From Burkholderiales bacterium (GTDB lineage Bacteria; Pseudomonadota; Gammaproteobacteria; Burkholderiales; SG8-41): a stretch of DNA of 64,000 nt. The stretch is taken from contig JAIETP010000006.1 of NCBI GenBank assembly GCA_019744975.1, positions 62,001 through 126,000 of the forward strand, given 5' to 3'. Each line of letters starts with the position of its first letter. Position 1 is the first letter of the stretch. The position numbers and the translations under genes are program-made. Below, piece after piece: positions 42,997 to 51,168 of the stretch. The notes beneath the pieces are model-generated. The model was not told where the DNA came from, ran no database searches, and saw nothing but the letters and a program-made list of their open reading frames with translations.

Positions 42997-44408
42997 GCCG
43001 CGCAGGCCGTGCCGCGGCACAGCAGGTACAGATCATTGCCGCCAAGGCGGTATTGCGCGGCAATGTTGCCGAGTTTTGGATCTGCTGCATAGGCGATCAC
43101 GAAGCCGTCGCTCCAAACCGCGGGCGGGAAGGTCAGCGGCGGCTGCGGCAGCCGCGCGGCATCAATGTAGGCAGCAACCGACAGACCGCTGGCGCTGACG
43201 TTGCTGGTGTACAGCGCATGGCCCCGGGTCTGGGCGGTGATGGCCTGCGCCGCTTCCGCATAATTCGCGCCGCGATAACGCGCCTGGTAGACGGGGAAGG
43301 CCACCGTCACCACCACCAGCTTCAGCACGATGACGGCGATCAGCCAGCGCTGCGTCAGGCGCAAAATCTGCGGTCCGCCCAGCCACAACACCCTTGCGAT
43401 GACCAGGCCGGCCAGCGGATACAGCGGAATCAGGTAACGGACATGGCTGTGCGGCGCGAGCCAGTACGGCAAATAATTCACCAGTAAAATCCACGCTGCG
43501 GTTTTCAAGGCGGCGTCCCCTGCCGGCGGCAGCGTGGCACGCTGCCGCGCCAGCAGCCACAGGGCCAGGAGTCCGGCCGGGGCGAGACAGAGCAGCGTTT
43601 CCAGCGGATAGGCAATCAGCTTGGTCAGGTAGCTGCCGAGGCTGTCGGGCGCGAGTTTGGCGAGGATTTCGCTGAACATCCGGGAACCTTGCGCGCGGTT
43701 GCTGGCAAAAATCATCAGCCAGCCCAGCAGCAACGCGGCACCCGCGGCATGCAAGATCAGCGCCGGCAATGACAACAGGAAACGGCGGTAATCCCTGCGA
43801 AACAGCAACACCAGTCCGGCGCCGGCATAAAACACGTACGCCGTCAGCGCCTTGGCCATGAACGCGGCATAGAGCAGGACGACCGCCAGCGCCAACAGCG
43901 AATATTGCTTCCGTTCGCAGGCCAGCCACAGGCAGGTGATGGCGCTGAACACCAGCAATCCGAACAGCGGATCGACATAGGCCAGCCAGCCGCGGTAAAA
44001 AAACAGGTCGGCCAGCGTGACGTACACCGTCGCCGCCACCGCGCTGAAGACGCGGTCTCCGTACAGCGACTGCGCCAGCCAGGCCACCACCGCAGCAGTG
44101 AGCAGCGTCGCGGTGATGGTGATGGCGCGCGCCACCACCAGCATGGCATCCCAGCCGAACAGGCTCGCCGGCGGAATGATCAACCACGCGAACAGGGGCG
44201 TGTGCTGCAGGTCGGCGCCGAACAGCAGACGTTTGACCGGCTCGCCGTGGAACCACATCTCCAGCGCCGAGATCGGAAAAATCGCCTCTTCGCCGACGTA
44301 ATAAAACCCGAGGGCGGGCAGGAAAGTCGCTGCGGCGACGGCAAACAACAGCCACCAGGCACGCCGGGAAACGATGTCGGAATCAGTCACGGAGGGAGTG
44401 TGCAACAT
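42969..44408 (-). CDS. GT39/ArnT-like membrane glycosyltransferase
   Basis: From the ATG at 44408 (a TTG at 44468 is in frame but lies within the upstream gene) the protein has 479 residues and about eleven hydrophobic helices. The first periplasmic loop reads YYVGEEAIFPISALEMW, with an acidic pair as in ArnT and other GT-C enzymes, and QHTPLFAWLIIPPASLFG follows. Such enzymes move a sugar from an undecaprenyl-phosphate carrier to lipid A, core or protein at the periplasmic face. It is the last gene of the minus-strand operon and would be the transfer step for the sugar made by wecE/wecD. Confidence 0.82.
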   Translation of the reverse strand: MLHTPSVTDSDIVSRRAWWLLFAVAAATFLPALGFYYVGEEAIFPISALEMWFHGEPVKRLLFGADLQHTPLFAWLIIPPASLFGWDAMLVVARAITITATLLTAAVVAWLAQSLYGDRVFSAVAATVYVTLADLFFYRGWLAYVDPLFGLLVFSAITCLWLACERKQYSLLALAVVLLYAAFMAKALTAYVFYAGAGLVLLFRRDYRRFLLSLPALILHAAGAALLLGWLMIFASNRAQGSRMFSEILAKLAPDSLGSYLTKLIAYPLETLLCLAPAGLLALWLLARQRATLPPAGDAALKTAAWILLVNYLPYWLAPHSHVRYLIPLYPLAGLVIARVLWLGGPQILRLTQRWLIAVIVLKLVVVTVAFPVYQARYRGANYAEAAQAITAQTRGHALYTSNVSASGLSVAAYIDAARLPQPPLTFPPAVWSDGFVIAYAADPKLGNIAAQYRLGGNDLYLLCRGTACAAQPAEGLRK

Positions 44409-44416
44409 TCCGTCTT

Positions 44417-45565
44417 TCAAGGCACGGAATGCGCGACAAACATCCGCGCCAGCAGCTTGCGATAACAATCAGGCAACGCATGGTGGGCATCGATGAATTC
44501 GGTGGCCGTGCAACCGTGCAGCTCCGACGGACCGGCATCGAACAGCGGGATGTCCTGTTGTTGTGCCCAGCCCTGCAATACCGCCTTGGTTCTGGCCAGG
44601 CTTGCACCGCTGTGCGCTGATGCGGCGAGCCGGGCATCCAGTCCGGGCAGCAAGGGCGGCATGAACAAAACCACGCGCACACCACGCGCCCGGGCACGGC
44701 GCAACAGAACACCCAGATGATCCAGCAAGCCGGCATCGGGCTGCCCCGCCGTGTTTGCCAGTGCCCGCGCATATTGCGACGAAGCGCTCGCAGCCTGCGC
44801 CAGCACGCCGGGCGCCCTCGCCGCCGTGATCCGTTTCTGATCAGCGAAGGTCGCGCTGCCGTCAAAACGGAAACCGACGCACTGCCCGCGAAAAGTGGTG
44901 TCGTAATCCCGCGCCGTCAGCCCATCAATACAAGGGTACGGTTCGCCCGCTGGCGCGACAAAAAACTGCCGCGCCGTGCCTGAGGGTTGCGTCGAATCTG
45001 CGATTTCGCCGAGGATTTCTGCCAGATGGGTGATGCGCGGCAGGCTCAGCGCCTCGCGCAGCTGCGCAGCCACAGACGGTGCCGCAGGCGGCGCCACAGC
45101 GGCTGCAGACAAGTCCGTCGGCCCCGGCGCATTCCCCTCGTAGACAAAACCCAAAGCCCAGTCGAGCGGGATCACCAGCCAGCGCACCTGCCCGCTCCAG
45201 TGGTCCACCACATAACCGGCTTCACCGATCACCGAAGGCAGCGGATTGCCGGTCTGGGCAAAGTTGTAGGCCCTGAGCCCGGCGGGGAATGCATCGGCGG
45301 TGATGCTCATCGCCGTCGAAGAACCGAACACCAGCGTATTGATTTCCGCCAGCCGGTCATTGGCGCGCAGGGTTTTGAACGCACGGTTGCTGGTGATCGG
45401 TGGCGCAAAGGTCACGCCCCGGGTTTCCTGTTGCCACTGGCTCGCCAGCCGGTTTTTGTCATGGCGGTAATCATTGCCGATCAGCACCAGATTCAGCGCT
45501 ACGACCGGCGCCAGCAGCGCCAGGCATCCGCCAATCACCCATCCCGTGTATGCGCGCGGTGACAT
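44417..45565 (-). CDS. SGNH/DltD-like hydrolase partner of MBOAT protein
   Basis: The product has 382 residues from the ATG at 45565, which overlaps the MBOAT stop (TGATG). One N-terminal helix (residues about 9-29) would anchor it with the main domain in the periplasm. VFGSSTAM (GSS at 81-83) looks like the nucleophile block, and DAHH (359-362) the DxxH block, of SGNH-type acyl carriers such as AlgX, AlgJ and DltD. These proteins work with an MBOAT partner to acylate a glycan. Overall similarity is modest, so the function is inferred mainly from motif and neighbour. Confidence 0.72.
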   Translation of the reverse strand: MSPRAYTGWVIGGCLALLAPVVALNLVLIGNDYRHDKNRLASQWQQETRGVTFAPPITSNRAFKTLRANDRLAEINTLVFGSSTAMSITADAFPAGLRAYNFAQTGNPLPSVIGEAGYVVDHWSGQVRWLVIPLDWALGFVYEGNAPGPTDLSAAAVAPPAAPSVAAQLREALSLPRITHLAEILGEIADSTQPSGTARQFFVAPAGEPYPCIDGLTARDYDTTFRGQCVGFRFDGSATFADQKRITAARAPGVLAQAASASSQYARALANTAGQPDAGLLDHLGVLLRRARARGVRVVLFMPPLLPGLDARLAASAHSGASLARTKAVLQGWAQQQDIPLFDAGPSELHGCTATEFIDAHHALPDCYRKLLARMFVAHSVP

Positions 45566-47118
45566 CAGAATTGAAAATACAGAAACTCGGAATGCCGGCC
45601 GAGATTGACGATCACCGCCAGCATCAGCGCCAGCGTCAGCAGCGCCCAGGGCAGTGAAATGCGCCAGCGGATGCGCGACGGCGCCTCGTTCAGCACGCCC
45701 AGTGCCGGCTTCGCCGCCGCCATGATTTGCTGGGTGTTCGGTGCCAGCCAGACGATCAGCAGCAGGATCCAGATCCAGTTCAGCACCCCCGTGCGCGGCA
45801 GCGCCGGTGTTGCGCCGAATGTAATCCCCAGCGCAGCCAGTGCCGCACCAATGCCACCCGCTCTGGCAAACCAGGCTTCGGGCAACACCAGGCCATTCAA
45901 ACCGGCCATCGCGCGCAGGATCGCCATCGCCGATTCCACATCCGGCGCGCGGAACAGCACCCAGCCGATCACCACGGCGACAAATGTCAGCAGGCAAGCG
46001 GCACGACGGCCCCAGGGCGTCGATTGGTGCAGGTTGTGGCCGAGGCTGCGGCGAAATTCGCGCCAGCCGTGATTGATCACCAGGTACAGGCCGTGCAATG
46101 CGCCCCACAACACGAAGGTCCAGCCCGCGCCGTGCCACAGCCCGCCCAGCAACATGGTCAGCAGCAGATTGATATAACGCCGGGTCCGGCTCTTGCGATT
46201 GCCGCCCAGCGGCACATACAGATAATCGCGCAGGAAGCGCGACAGCGTCATGTGCCAGCGTCGCCAGAAATCGATCATGTTCACCGCCTTGTACGGTGAA
46301 TGAAAATTCACCGGCAGGCGCACGCCGAACAGCAGCGACAAGCCGACCGCCATGTCGGAATACCCGGAGAAATCGAAATACAGCTGGAAGGTGTAGGCCA
46401 GTGCGCCGCACCAGGCTTCGAGGAAAGTCAGCGTCACGCCGGCGCCCGGCGCATCAAACACCGGCCCCACGTACGGCGCCACGCCGTCGGCAATCAGCAC
46501 TTTCTTGGCCAGGCCGAGCACAAACAGCGTCAGGCCGGCCGCGATCAGATCGTACTGCGGCCGGTAAATTTCGCGCTGCGCGAACTGCGGCATCATTTCG
46601 CCGTGGTGCAGGATCGGTCCGGCGATCAGGTGCGGAAAATAGGTCACGAACAGCCCGTAATGCACCAGATTGTATTCACGCGCCTTGCCCTGGTGGGCGT
46701 CGACCAGGAAGGCGATCTGGGTGAAAGTGAAAAACGAAATGCCCAGTGGAAGGATGATTTCGCCAAAACTCAGGCCGCTGCCGGTCAGCGCGTTGTAGTT
46801 GCTGAGGAAAAAATTCGCGTACTTGTAATAGGCGAGCAATGCGAGGTTGGCAATGACGGCCAGGGTCAGCAGGCGGAAACTGCGGCGGGTGTCACCCGCC
46901 GCCTGCGCCCGCGCGATGGCGCTGCCGGCGCTGAAGTTGCACAGAATCGATACCAACAGCAACGCAACATAGGCCGGACTCCACCAGCCGTAAAAAAACA
47001 GCGAAGCGATTGCCAGCCAGCCCGCCGCCAGTTTGGCGCTGACCCGCCCCAGCCCGAAGAACACCAGCAGCGTCAGCGGCAGGAACAGGAAAATGAAGGC
47101 GTGGGAGCTGAAGAGCAT
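45565..47118 (-). CDS. MBOAT-family O-acyltransferase (AlgI-like)
   Basis: The 517-residue membrane protein carries the AlgI signature: YFDFSGYSDMAVGLSLLFG, FWRRWHMTLSRFLRDYLYVP (His289) and LLGGLWHGAGW (His329, the expected catalytic His). About eleven helices are visible. AlgI-type proteins pass acetyl groups through the inner membrane to a periplasmic transferase. Here that would be the SGNH protein encoded next. Its presence in the operon suggests that the added sugar or the LPS is also acylated. The ATG lies eight bases from a heptamer repeat region that separates it from wecE. Confidence 0.93.
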   Translation of the reverse strand: MLFSSHAFIFLFLPLTLLVFFGLGRVSAKLAAGWLAIASLFFYGWWSPAYVALLLVSILCNFSAGSAIARAQAAGDTRRSFRLLTLAVIANLALLAYYKYANFFLSNYNALTGSGLSFGEIILPLGISFFTFTQIAFLVDAHQGKAREYNLVHYGLFVTYFPHLIAGPILHHGEMMPQFAQREIYRPQYDLIAAGLTLFVLGLAKKVLIADGVAPYVGPVFDAPGAGVTLTFLEAWCGALAYTFQLYFDFSGYSDMAVGLSLLFGVRLPVNFHSPYKAVNMIDFWRRWHMTLSRFLRDYLYVPLGGNRKSRTRRYINLLLTMLLGGLWHGAGWTFVLWGALHGLYLVINHGWREFRRSLGHNLHQSTPWGRRAACLLTFVAVVIGWVLFRAPDVESAMAILRAMAGLNGLVLPEAWFARAGGIGAALAALGITFGATPALPRTGVLNWIWILLLIVWLAPNTQQIMAAAKPALGVLNEAPSRIRWRISLPWALLTLALMLAVIVNLGRHSEFLYFQF

Positions 47119-47125
47119 TTTTTCG

Positions 47126-47203
47126 GGTGACTGGTGATTGGTAACTGGTAATTGGTGGCGCGATGCGCCTTTACCAATTACCAGTCACCATTTACCAATT
47201 ACC
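47126..47203. repeat. inverted heptamer array between MBOAT gene and wecE
   Basis: Four GGTRAYT units (47126-47153) plus GGT face four inverted units (47173-47200) plus ACC across GGCGCGATGCGCC. The arms can form one long stem. The wecE stop codon (TAA, complement of 47199-47201) is made by the outermost inverted unit. Confidence 0.92.
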
Positions 47204-48338
47204 GCCTTTCAAAGAACTGCCGAACTGTCGCAGTAATCTTCCGCACCTCGTCTTCCCCGAGGCCGTAGTACAGCGGCAGCCGCACCAGGCGGTCGGCGAG
47301 GTTTTCGGTGACCGGCAACGCACCCCCAGTGCGGCCGAACTTGCGGCCTGCGGGCGACGCATGCAGCGGCACATAATGGAACACCGCGTGCACTCCGGCC
47401 GTCTTCAAGTGGGCCAGCAGCGGACCACGCTCGGCGGCGGTGCGGGTGAACAGATAGAACATGTGGCCATTGCCGGACACGCCTTCGGGCTCGACCTGCG
47501 GCAAGGTGAGCAGGCCTTCATCGGCCAGATCCTGCAGCGCTTCGCGGTAAACCGCACACAGCTGCTGGCGCCGCGCGATGATGGATTCGGCGCGTTCGAG
47601 CTGGGCCCACAGGAAGGCGCCGATCAGCTCGCTGGGCAGGAACGACGAACCAATGTCCACCCAGGTGTATTTATCGACTTCGCCACGGAAAAATTTCGAG
47701 CGGTTGGTGCCTTTCTCGCGGATGATCTCGGCCCGTTCGACCAGCGCGGCATCATTGACCAGCAGTGCGCCGCCCTCGCCGCTGATGACGTTTTTGGTTT
47801 CATGGAACGACAGGCAGCCGAGGTGGCCGATCGCGCCCGGCCGCCGGCCCTTGTACTCCGAGAGCACTGCCTGCGCCGCATCCTCCACCACCAGCAGCCG
47901 GCGGCGATGCGCGATGTCCATGATCTGATCCATTTCGCAGGCGACGCCGGCATAGTGCACTGGCACGATGGCGCGGGTTTTCGCGGTGATTGCCGCTTCG
48001 ATCAGTTTCTCGTCGAGGTTCAGCGTGTCCGGTCGGATGTCGACAAACACCGGCACAGCACCGCGCAGCACAAAAGCGTTGGCCGTCGAGACGAAGGTGT
48101 ACGAGGGCATGATGACTTCGTCGCCGGGCTGGATGTCGCAGAGCATTGCCGCCATTTCCAGTGCCGCGGTGCAGGAATGTGTCAGCAGTGCGCGTTTCGC
48201 GCCGAGTTTCTGCTCCAGCCAGCGATGGCACAGCCTGGTGTAATGTCCGTCGCCCGACAAATGGCCGCGCGCCACCGCATCGGCGATGTACTCCAGCTCG
48301 GGGCCGATGGTGAAGGGTTTGTTGAAGGGGATGGTCAT
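47199..48338 (-). CDS. wecE: TDP-4-amino-4,6-dideoxygalactose transaminase
   Basis: The 379-residue protein follows Escherichia coli WecE (RffA) along its length, with the remembered blocks DIQPGDEVIMPSYTFVSTAN, VPVHYAGVACEMD, FHETKN (PLP lysine 182) and EIIREKGTNRS. The enzyme transfers an amino group from glutamate to TDP-4-keto-6-deoxyglucose to give TDP-Fuc4N. WecD then acetylates this to TDP-Fuc4NAc; a WecD-like gene lies in the same operon. No rmlA/rmlB genes are in the window, so the TDP-sugar must come from elsewhere. The start overlaps the next upstream gene by four bases. Confidence 0.93.
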   Translation of the reverse strand: MTIPFNKPFTIGPELEYIADAVARGHLSGDGHYTRLCHRWLEQKLGAKRALLTHSCTAALEMAAMLCDIQPGDEVIMPSYTFVSTANAFVLRGAVPVFVDIRPDTLNLDEKLIEAAITAKTRAIVPVHYAGVACEMDQIMDIAHRRRLLVVEDAAQAVLSEYKGRRPGAIGHLGCLSFHETKNVISGEGGALLVNDAALVERAEIIREKGTNRSKFFRGEVDKYTWVDIGSSFLPSELIGAFLWAQLERAESIIARRQQLCAVYREALQDLADEGLLTLPQVEPEGVSGNGHMFYLFTRTAAERGPLLAHLKTAGVHAVFHYVPLHASPAGRKFGRTGGALPVTENLADRLVRLPLYYGLGEDEVRKITATVRQFFERR

Positions 48339-49207
48339 AACGGACGCCGGGCCACCGCAAGCAATGAACCACCGAAGGGCAGCGACAAGCCGGCGCGGAT
48401 CAGCAGGCGTTCCGCGTCAAGCGCACGCTCCAGCAGCGCATTGCTCACGGCGCCGATGCGCAATTCGGCCAGCGGATCGTAATCGGGCGCGGCAGTGCGG
48501 CGGGTCAGTCGGGATAACATCATCAATGGCAGCAGCGCGGAAACAAAGGAAGTCATTTTAACGATCTCACAGCCCGCCCGCGCGAGCTTCTGCCGCAGTT
48601 CGCCCGCGGTATAACGCCGCACATGGTGGGCGCGCACGTCGTACTCGCTCCACAGGAAGGGATGCTGCGGCACGGTCAGCAGCAGGCTGCCGCCGGGACG
48701 CAGTGCGCGGTACATCTCCATCAGCACGGTTTCGTCCTCGGCGATGTGTTCGATGACGTCGAAGGCGCCGATGACATCGAACTCGCGGTCGAAAGGCATG
48801 CGCCGCGCATCCATCTGCAAAAACGCCGCTTGCGGCACGCGGGCGGCGGCAAACTGCAGGCCTTCGGTCTGCGCTTCGGTGGCGCTGAGCCGCGCCTGCG
48901 GAAACGCCGCGGCCACGCCCTGCAGTACATAACCGGTGCCGCAGCCAACCTCGAGAAAATCGGTGAACGCCGGCGCCTGGCGCTGCAGCGCCCAGACGAT
49001 CAGCCGGTTGCGCGCGCGGAACCAGAAATTACGCGATTCCAGTACGGCCAGCTCGGCGAACAGCGCCGGATCAAAACCTTCGGCTTGCGCGGCCAGTTCC
49101 GGCGCGAGGGCGATGAAGCCCGCGCGTTGCTGCGGCCGGTAGCCGCAGGCGCTGCAATCCCAGGCTGCTGCAGACAACACCGTGCCGCAGCCCGGGCATA
49201 ACCTCAA
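48335..49207 (-). CDS. class I SAM-dependent methyltransferase with zinc-ribbon start
   Basis: No in-frame ATG serves as start. TTG at 49207-49205 overlaps the stop of the EamA-type gene and has GGGAG about nine bases upstream; from there the product has 290 residues. It begins LCPGCGTVL with CSACGY following, a four-cysteine unit, then shows FLEVGCGTGYVLQGV, SATEAQTEG, FDVIGAFDVIEHIAED and YRALRPGGSLLLTVP. This is a Methyltransf_11-type enzyme. In this operon it might methylate the lipid-linked amino sugar or the final acceptor. The stop overlaps wecE. Confidence 0.82.
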   Translation of the reverse strand: MRLCPGCGTVLSAAAWDCSACGYRPQQRAGFIALAPELAAQAEGFDPALFAELAVLESRNFWFRARNRLIVWALQRQAPAFTDFLEVGCGTGYVLQGVAAAFPQARLSATEAQTEGLQFAAARVPQAAFLQMDARRMPFDREFDVIGAFDVIEHIAEDETVLMEMYRALRPGGSLLLTVPQHPFLWSEYDVRAHHVRRYTAGELRQKLARAGCEIVKMTSFVSALLPLMMLSRLTRRTAAPDYDPLAELRIGAVSNALLERALDAERLLIRAGLSLPFGGSLLAVARRPL

Positions 49208-49566
49208 CCCTGGCTCCCGACGATGATGCCGGCGGTAATCAACACCAGTCCGGCAATCTTCCAGGCATTCACCGGCTCGTGGAACACCAGCGCACTCAGC
49301 ACCAGCACCAGCACAAAGGCCAGGCTCATGAAGGGATAGGCGTGCGACAGTTCCAGCTTGGTCATGGCAGCCATCCACGACACCACCGCCAGCAGGCCCG
49401 CTGCCAGCGCCGAAATCACCCAGGGATTGACCAGCAGCTTGGCCAGGAACCAGAGGCGGTCGGGTGTCTCCAGCGGAAATGCCCCGGCGGCGACGACCTG
49501 CCACTTGATCACGATCTGGCTGTAAACAGTCAGAAAAATAGTAATAAAAACAAATAGATAGCTCAT
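49204..49566 (-). CDS. four-helix EamA/SMR-type membrane protein (ArnE/ArnF-like)
   Basis: The 120-residue protein has four hydrophobic helices: YLFVFITIFLTVYSQIVIKW, then WVISALAAGLLAVVSWM, AYPFMSLAFVLVLVLSAL and IAGLVLITAGIIVG. Its HAYPFMSLAFV stretch is typical of ArnE and ArnF, which flip undecaprenyl-phosphate-Ara4N. ArnE and ArnF act as a pair; only one such gene is seen here, so it may form a homodimer. The neighbours (GT2, GT39) match such a flippase role. The ATG at 49566 overlaps the upstream stop as ATGA, and a GTG at 49575 is also in frame. Confidence 0.82.
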   Translation of the reverse strand: MSYLFVFITIFLTVYSQIVIKWQVVAAGAFPLETPDRLWFLAKLLVNPWVISALAAGLLAVVSWMAAMTKLELSHAYPFMSLAFVLVLVLSALVFHEPVNAWKIAGLVLITAGIIVGSQG

Positions 49567-50228
49567 GTCGTCCACCGGTGATAAACATCGACGGGTTGCC
49601 GGAAACGAAATCCCAGCGTCGCATACAGATTGGCCGCGGCGACATTGGCGGCGGAAATCGAACTGCTCAGTTCAGCATGCCGGCGGAAGAGGTCATCACA
49701 CACTGCCGTCCACAGGTGTTTGGCGATGCCGCGCCCGCGCGATGCCGCAGCCATTGCATGCAGCACCAGGCGCCCGCCATCCACCGCGATGAACCCGGCC
49801 GGCTGTCCCTCGAACATCAGGCCATAAACATTTCCTGCGGCGTGTAACTGGCGCAACCAGTTGTCGTAACGCAAATCGGCCTGCGCCGCGGATAAATGAA
49901 AATCGCGATGGAAGCGGCCGTGGCGGAATGCACCATGGCAAATCGCCAGCACTGCGTCGAGTGTGCTGTCGCGCGAAAACCGCGCACGGGCATCCGGATG
50001 TCCGGTAAACCGCTCGCGTGTGCAAAACGGCTCGATCAGCGTGTCGCAGTAATAAAATCCGTGCTGGTGCAGCAGCGCCTTCGACGCCAGCGCATCGACC
50101 TTGACGCTGTAATGCCCGGGGCGGCGCGCGGCTTCCTGCAGCGCGTCGGCATCCAGCCCGTCGATTTCAAAACAGTCACGGCCGAAGGCCGCGCTGTCCC
50201 ACTCAATGCGCCGGATCGCGGGGTGCAT
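49563..50228 (-). CDS. wecD: GNAT acetyltransferase, WecD-like
   Basis: The 221-residue protein has a GNAT core near its C-terminus: YGLMFEGQPAGFIAVDGGRL, AMAAASRGRGIAKHLW (acetyl-CoA loop) and SAANVAAANLYATLGFRFR. The segment HGRFHRDFHLSAAQADLRYD resembles the region of WecD that precedes its GNAT core. With wecE in the same operon, acetylation of TDP-Fuc4N to TDP-Fuc4NAc is the most likely reaction. It overlaps the preceding GT2 gene by 26 bases. The symbol rests on context as much as on sequence. Confidence 0.75.
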   Translation of the reverse strand: MHPAIRRIEWDSAAFGRDCFEIDGLDADALQEAARRPGHYSVKVDALASKALLHQHGFYYCDTLIEPFCTRERFTGHPDARARFSRDSTLDAVLAICHGAFRHGRFHRDFHLSAAQADLRYDNWLRQLHAAGNVYGLMFEGQPAGFIAVDGGRLVLHAMAAASRGRGIAKHLWTAVCDDLFRRHAELSSSISAANVAAANLYATLGFRFRQPVDVYHRWTT

Positions 50229-51162
50229 AATCGAACGTCGTGTTCATCACGATATACAGCGGCCGCTTCTTGGCTTCGTCGAAGGTCTTGCCCAGGTAAA
50301 TCCCCAGCATGCCGAGGATACTGATGGTAATGCCGCCGATGAAATACACCGACACCATCAGGCTCGGCCAGCCCATCACCGGCGAACCGTAGAACAGCGC
50401 ACGCAGCAGGATGTAGAGCCCGGCGGCGAATGACAGCATGGACATCACAAAACCGAAACGCACGGCAAGGCGCAGCGGTTTGTCGGAGTAGGCGATGATG
50501 GTGTCCATCGCGAGTTTCCACAGCTTGCCGAAGGTATAGGTGGAACGCCCTTCATGGCGCTCGGCATGGCTGACTTCGATGCTGGCGGTGGGGAAACCCA
50601 TCCAGTTCACCAGCCCGCTGAAAAAGCGCAGTTGCTCGCGCATGCTGCGGCAGGCCAGCACCACCTTGCGCGAAATGATGCGGAAGTTGCCGGCGGCGCT
50701 GTCGTAATCGGTATCGGCGAGCCAGCTCAGCAACAGGTAAAAACACCAGGACGAAAAACGTTTCAGCAGGCCGTCAGTGCGGCCGCCGCGGCGCGCCAGC
50801 ACCACGTCGTAACCTTCCTGCGCCTTGGCGTAGAGGCGCGGGATTTCTTCGGGACGGTCCTGCAGGTCGCAGTCCATCACCACCACCCAGTCGCCCGCGG
50901 CCACGTCGAGGCCCGCGGTAATGCCGTAGTGCTGGCCGAAATTGCGGCTGAACTGCAGGCCTTTGACGCGCGGATCAGCAGCGGCCAGCGTACGGATGAT
51001 TTGCCATGACCGGTCGCCGCCGCAATCTTCGACCAATACGATTTCAAAATCCCGTGTCACTGGTTCAATCGCCGCCACCAGCCGGCGATAGAGTTCATCG
51101 AGGCAGCCCTCGGCCTTGTAGACGGGGATCACGACAGAAAGGTGTGTGGAAAGCGAGGGCAT
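50203..51162 (-). CDS. GT2 polyprenyl-phosphate glycosyltransferase (ArnC/GtrB-like)
   Basis: This 319-residue protein shows LSVVIPVYKAEGCLDELYRR, LVEDCGGDRSW, SRNFGQHYGITAGLDVAAGD and the metal-site VVMDCDLQDRPEEIP. Two hydrophobic helices follow at about 230-255 and 265-290, each ending in LGIYLGKTFDEAKKRP-type cytoplasmic sequence. This is the layout of ArnC and GtrB, which load one sugar from a nucleotide carrier onto undecaprenyl phosphate on the cytoplasmic side. Given wecE/wecD, the likely product is undecaprenyl-phosphate-Fuc4NAc. Confidence 0.88.
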   Translation of the reverse strand: MPSLSTHLSVVIPVYKAEGCLDELYRRLVAAIEPVTRDFEIVLVEDCGGDRSWQIIRTLAAADPRVKGLQFSRNFGQHYGITAGLDVAAGDWVVVMDCDLQDRPEEIPRLYAKAQEGYDVVLARRGGRTDGLLKRFSSWCFYLLLSWLADTDYDSAAGNFRIISRKVVLACRSMREQLRFFSGLVNWMGFPTASIEVSHAERHEGRSTYTFGKLWKLAMDTIIAYSDKPLRLAVRFGFVMSMLSFAAGLYILLRALFYGSPVMGWPSLMVSVYFIGGITISILGMLGIYLGKTFDEAKKRPLYIVMNTTFDYAPRDPAH

Positions 51163-51168
51163 GGCGGG

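Noticed and set aside
44417-46411. Extended 664-codon version of the SGNH gene
   Set aside because: The added part lies inside the MBOAT gene in another frame and has no sensible composition; the ATG at 45565 overlaps the MBOAT stop.
48335-49645. 436-codon version of the minus-strand methyltransferase
   Set aside because: The first 146 codons are the EamA-type gene read in another frame; the zinc-ribbon start follows the TTG at 49207.
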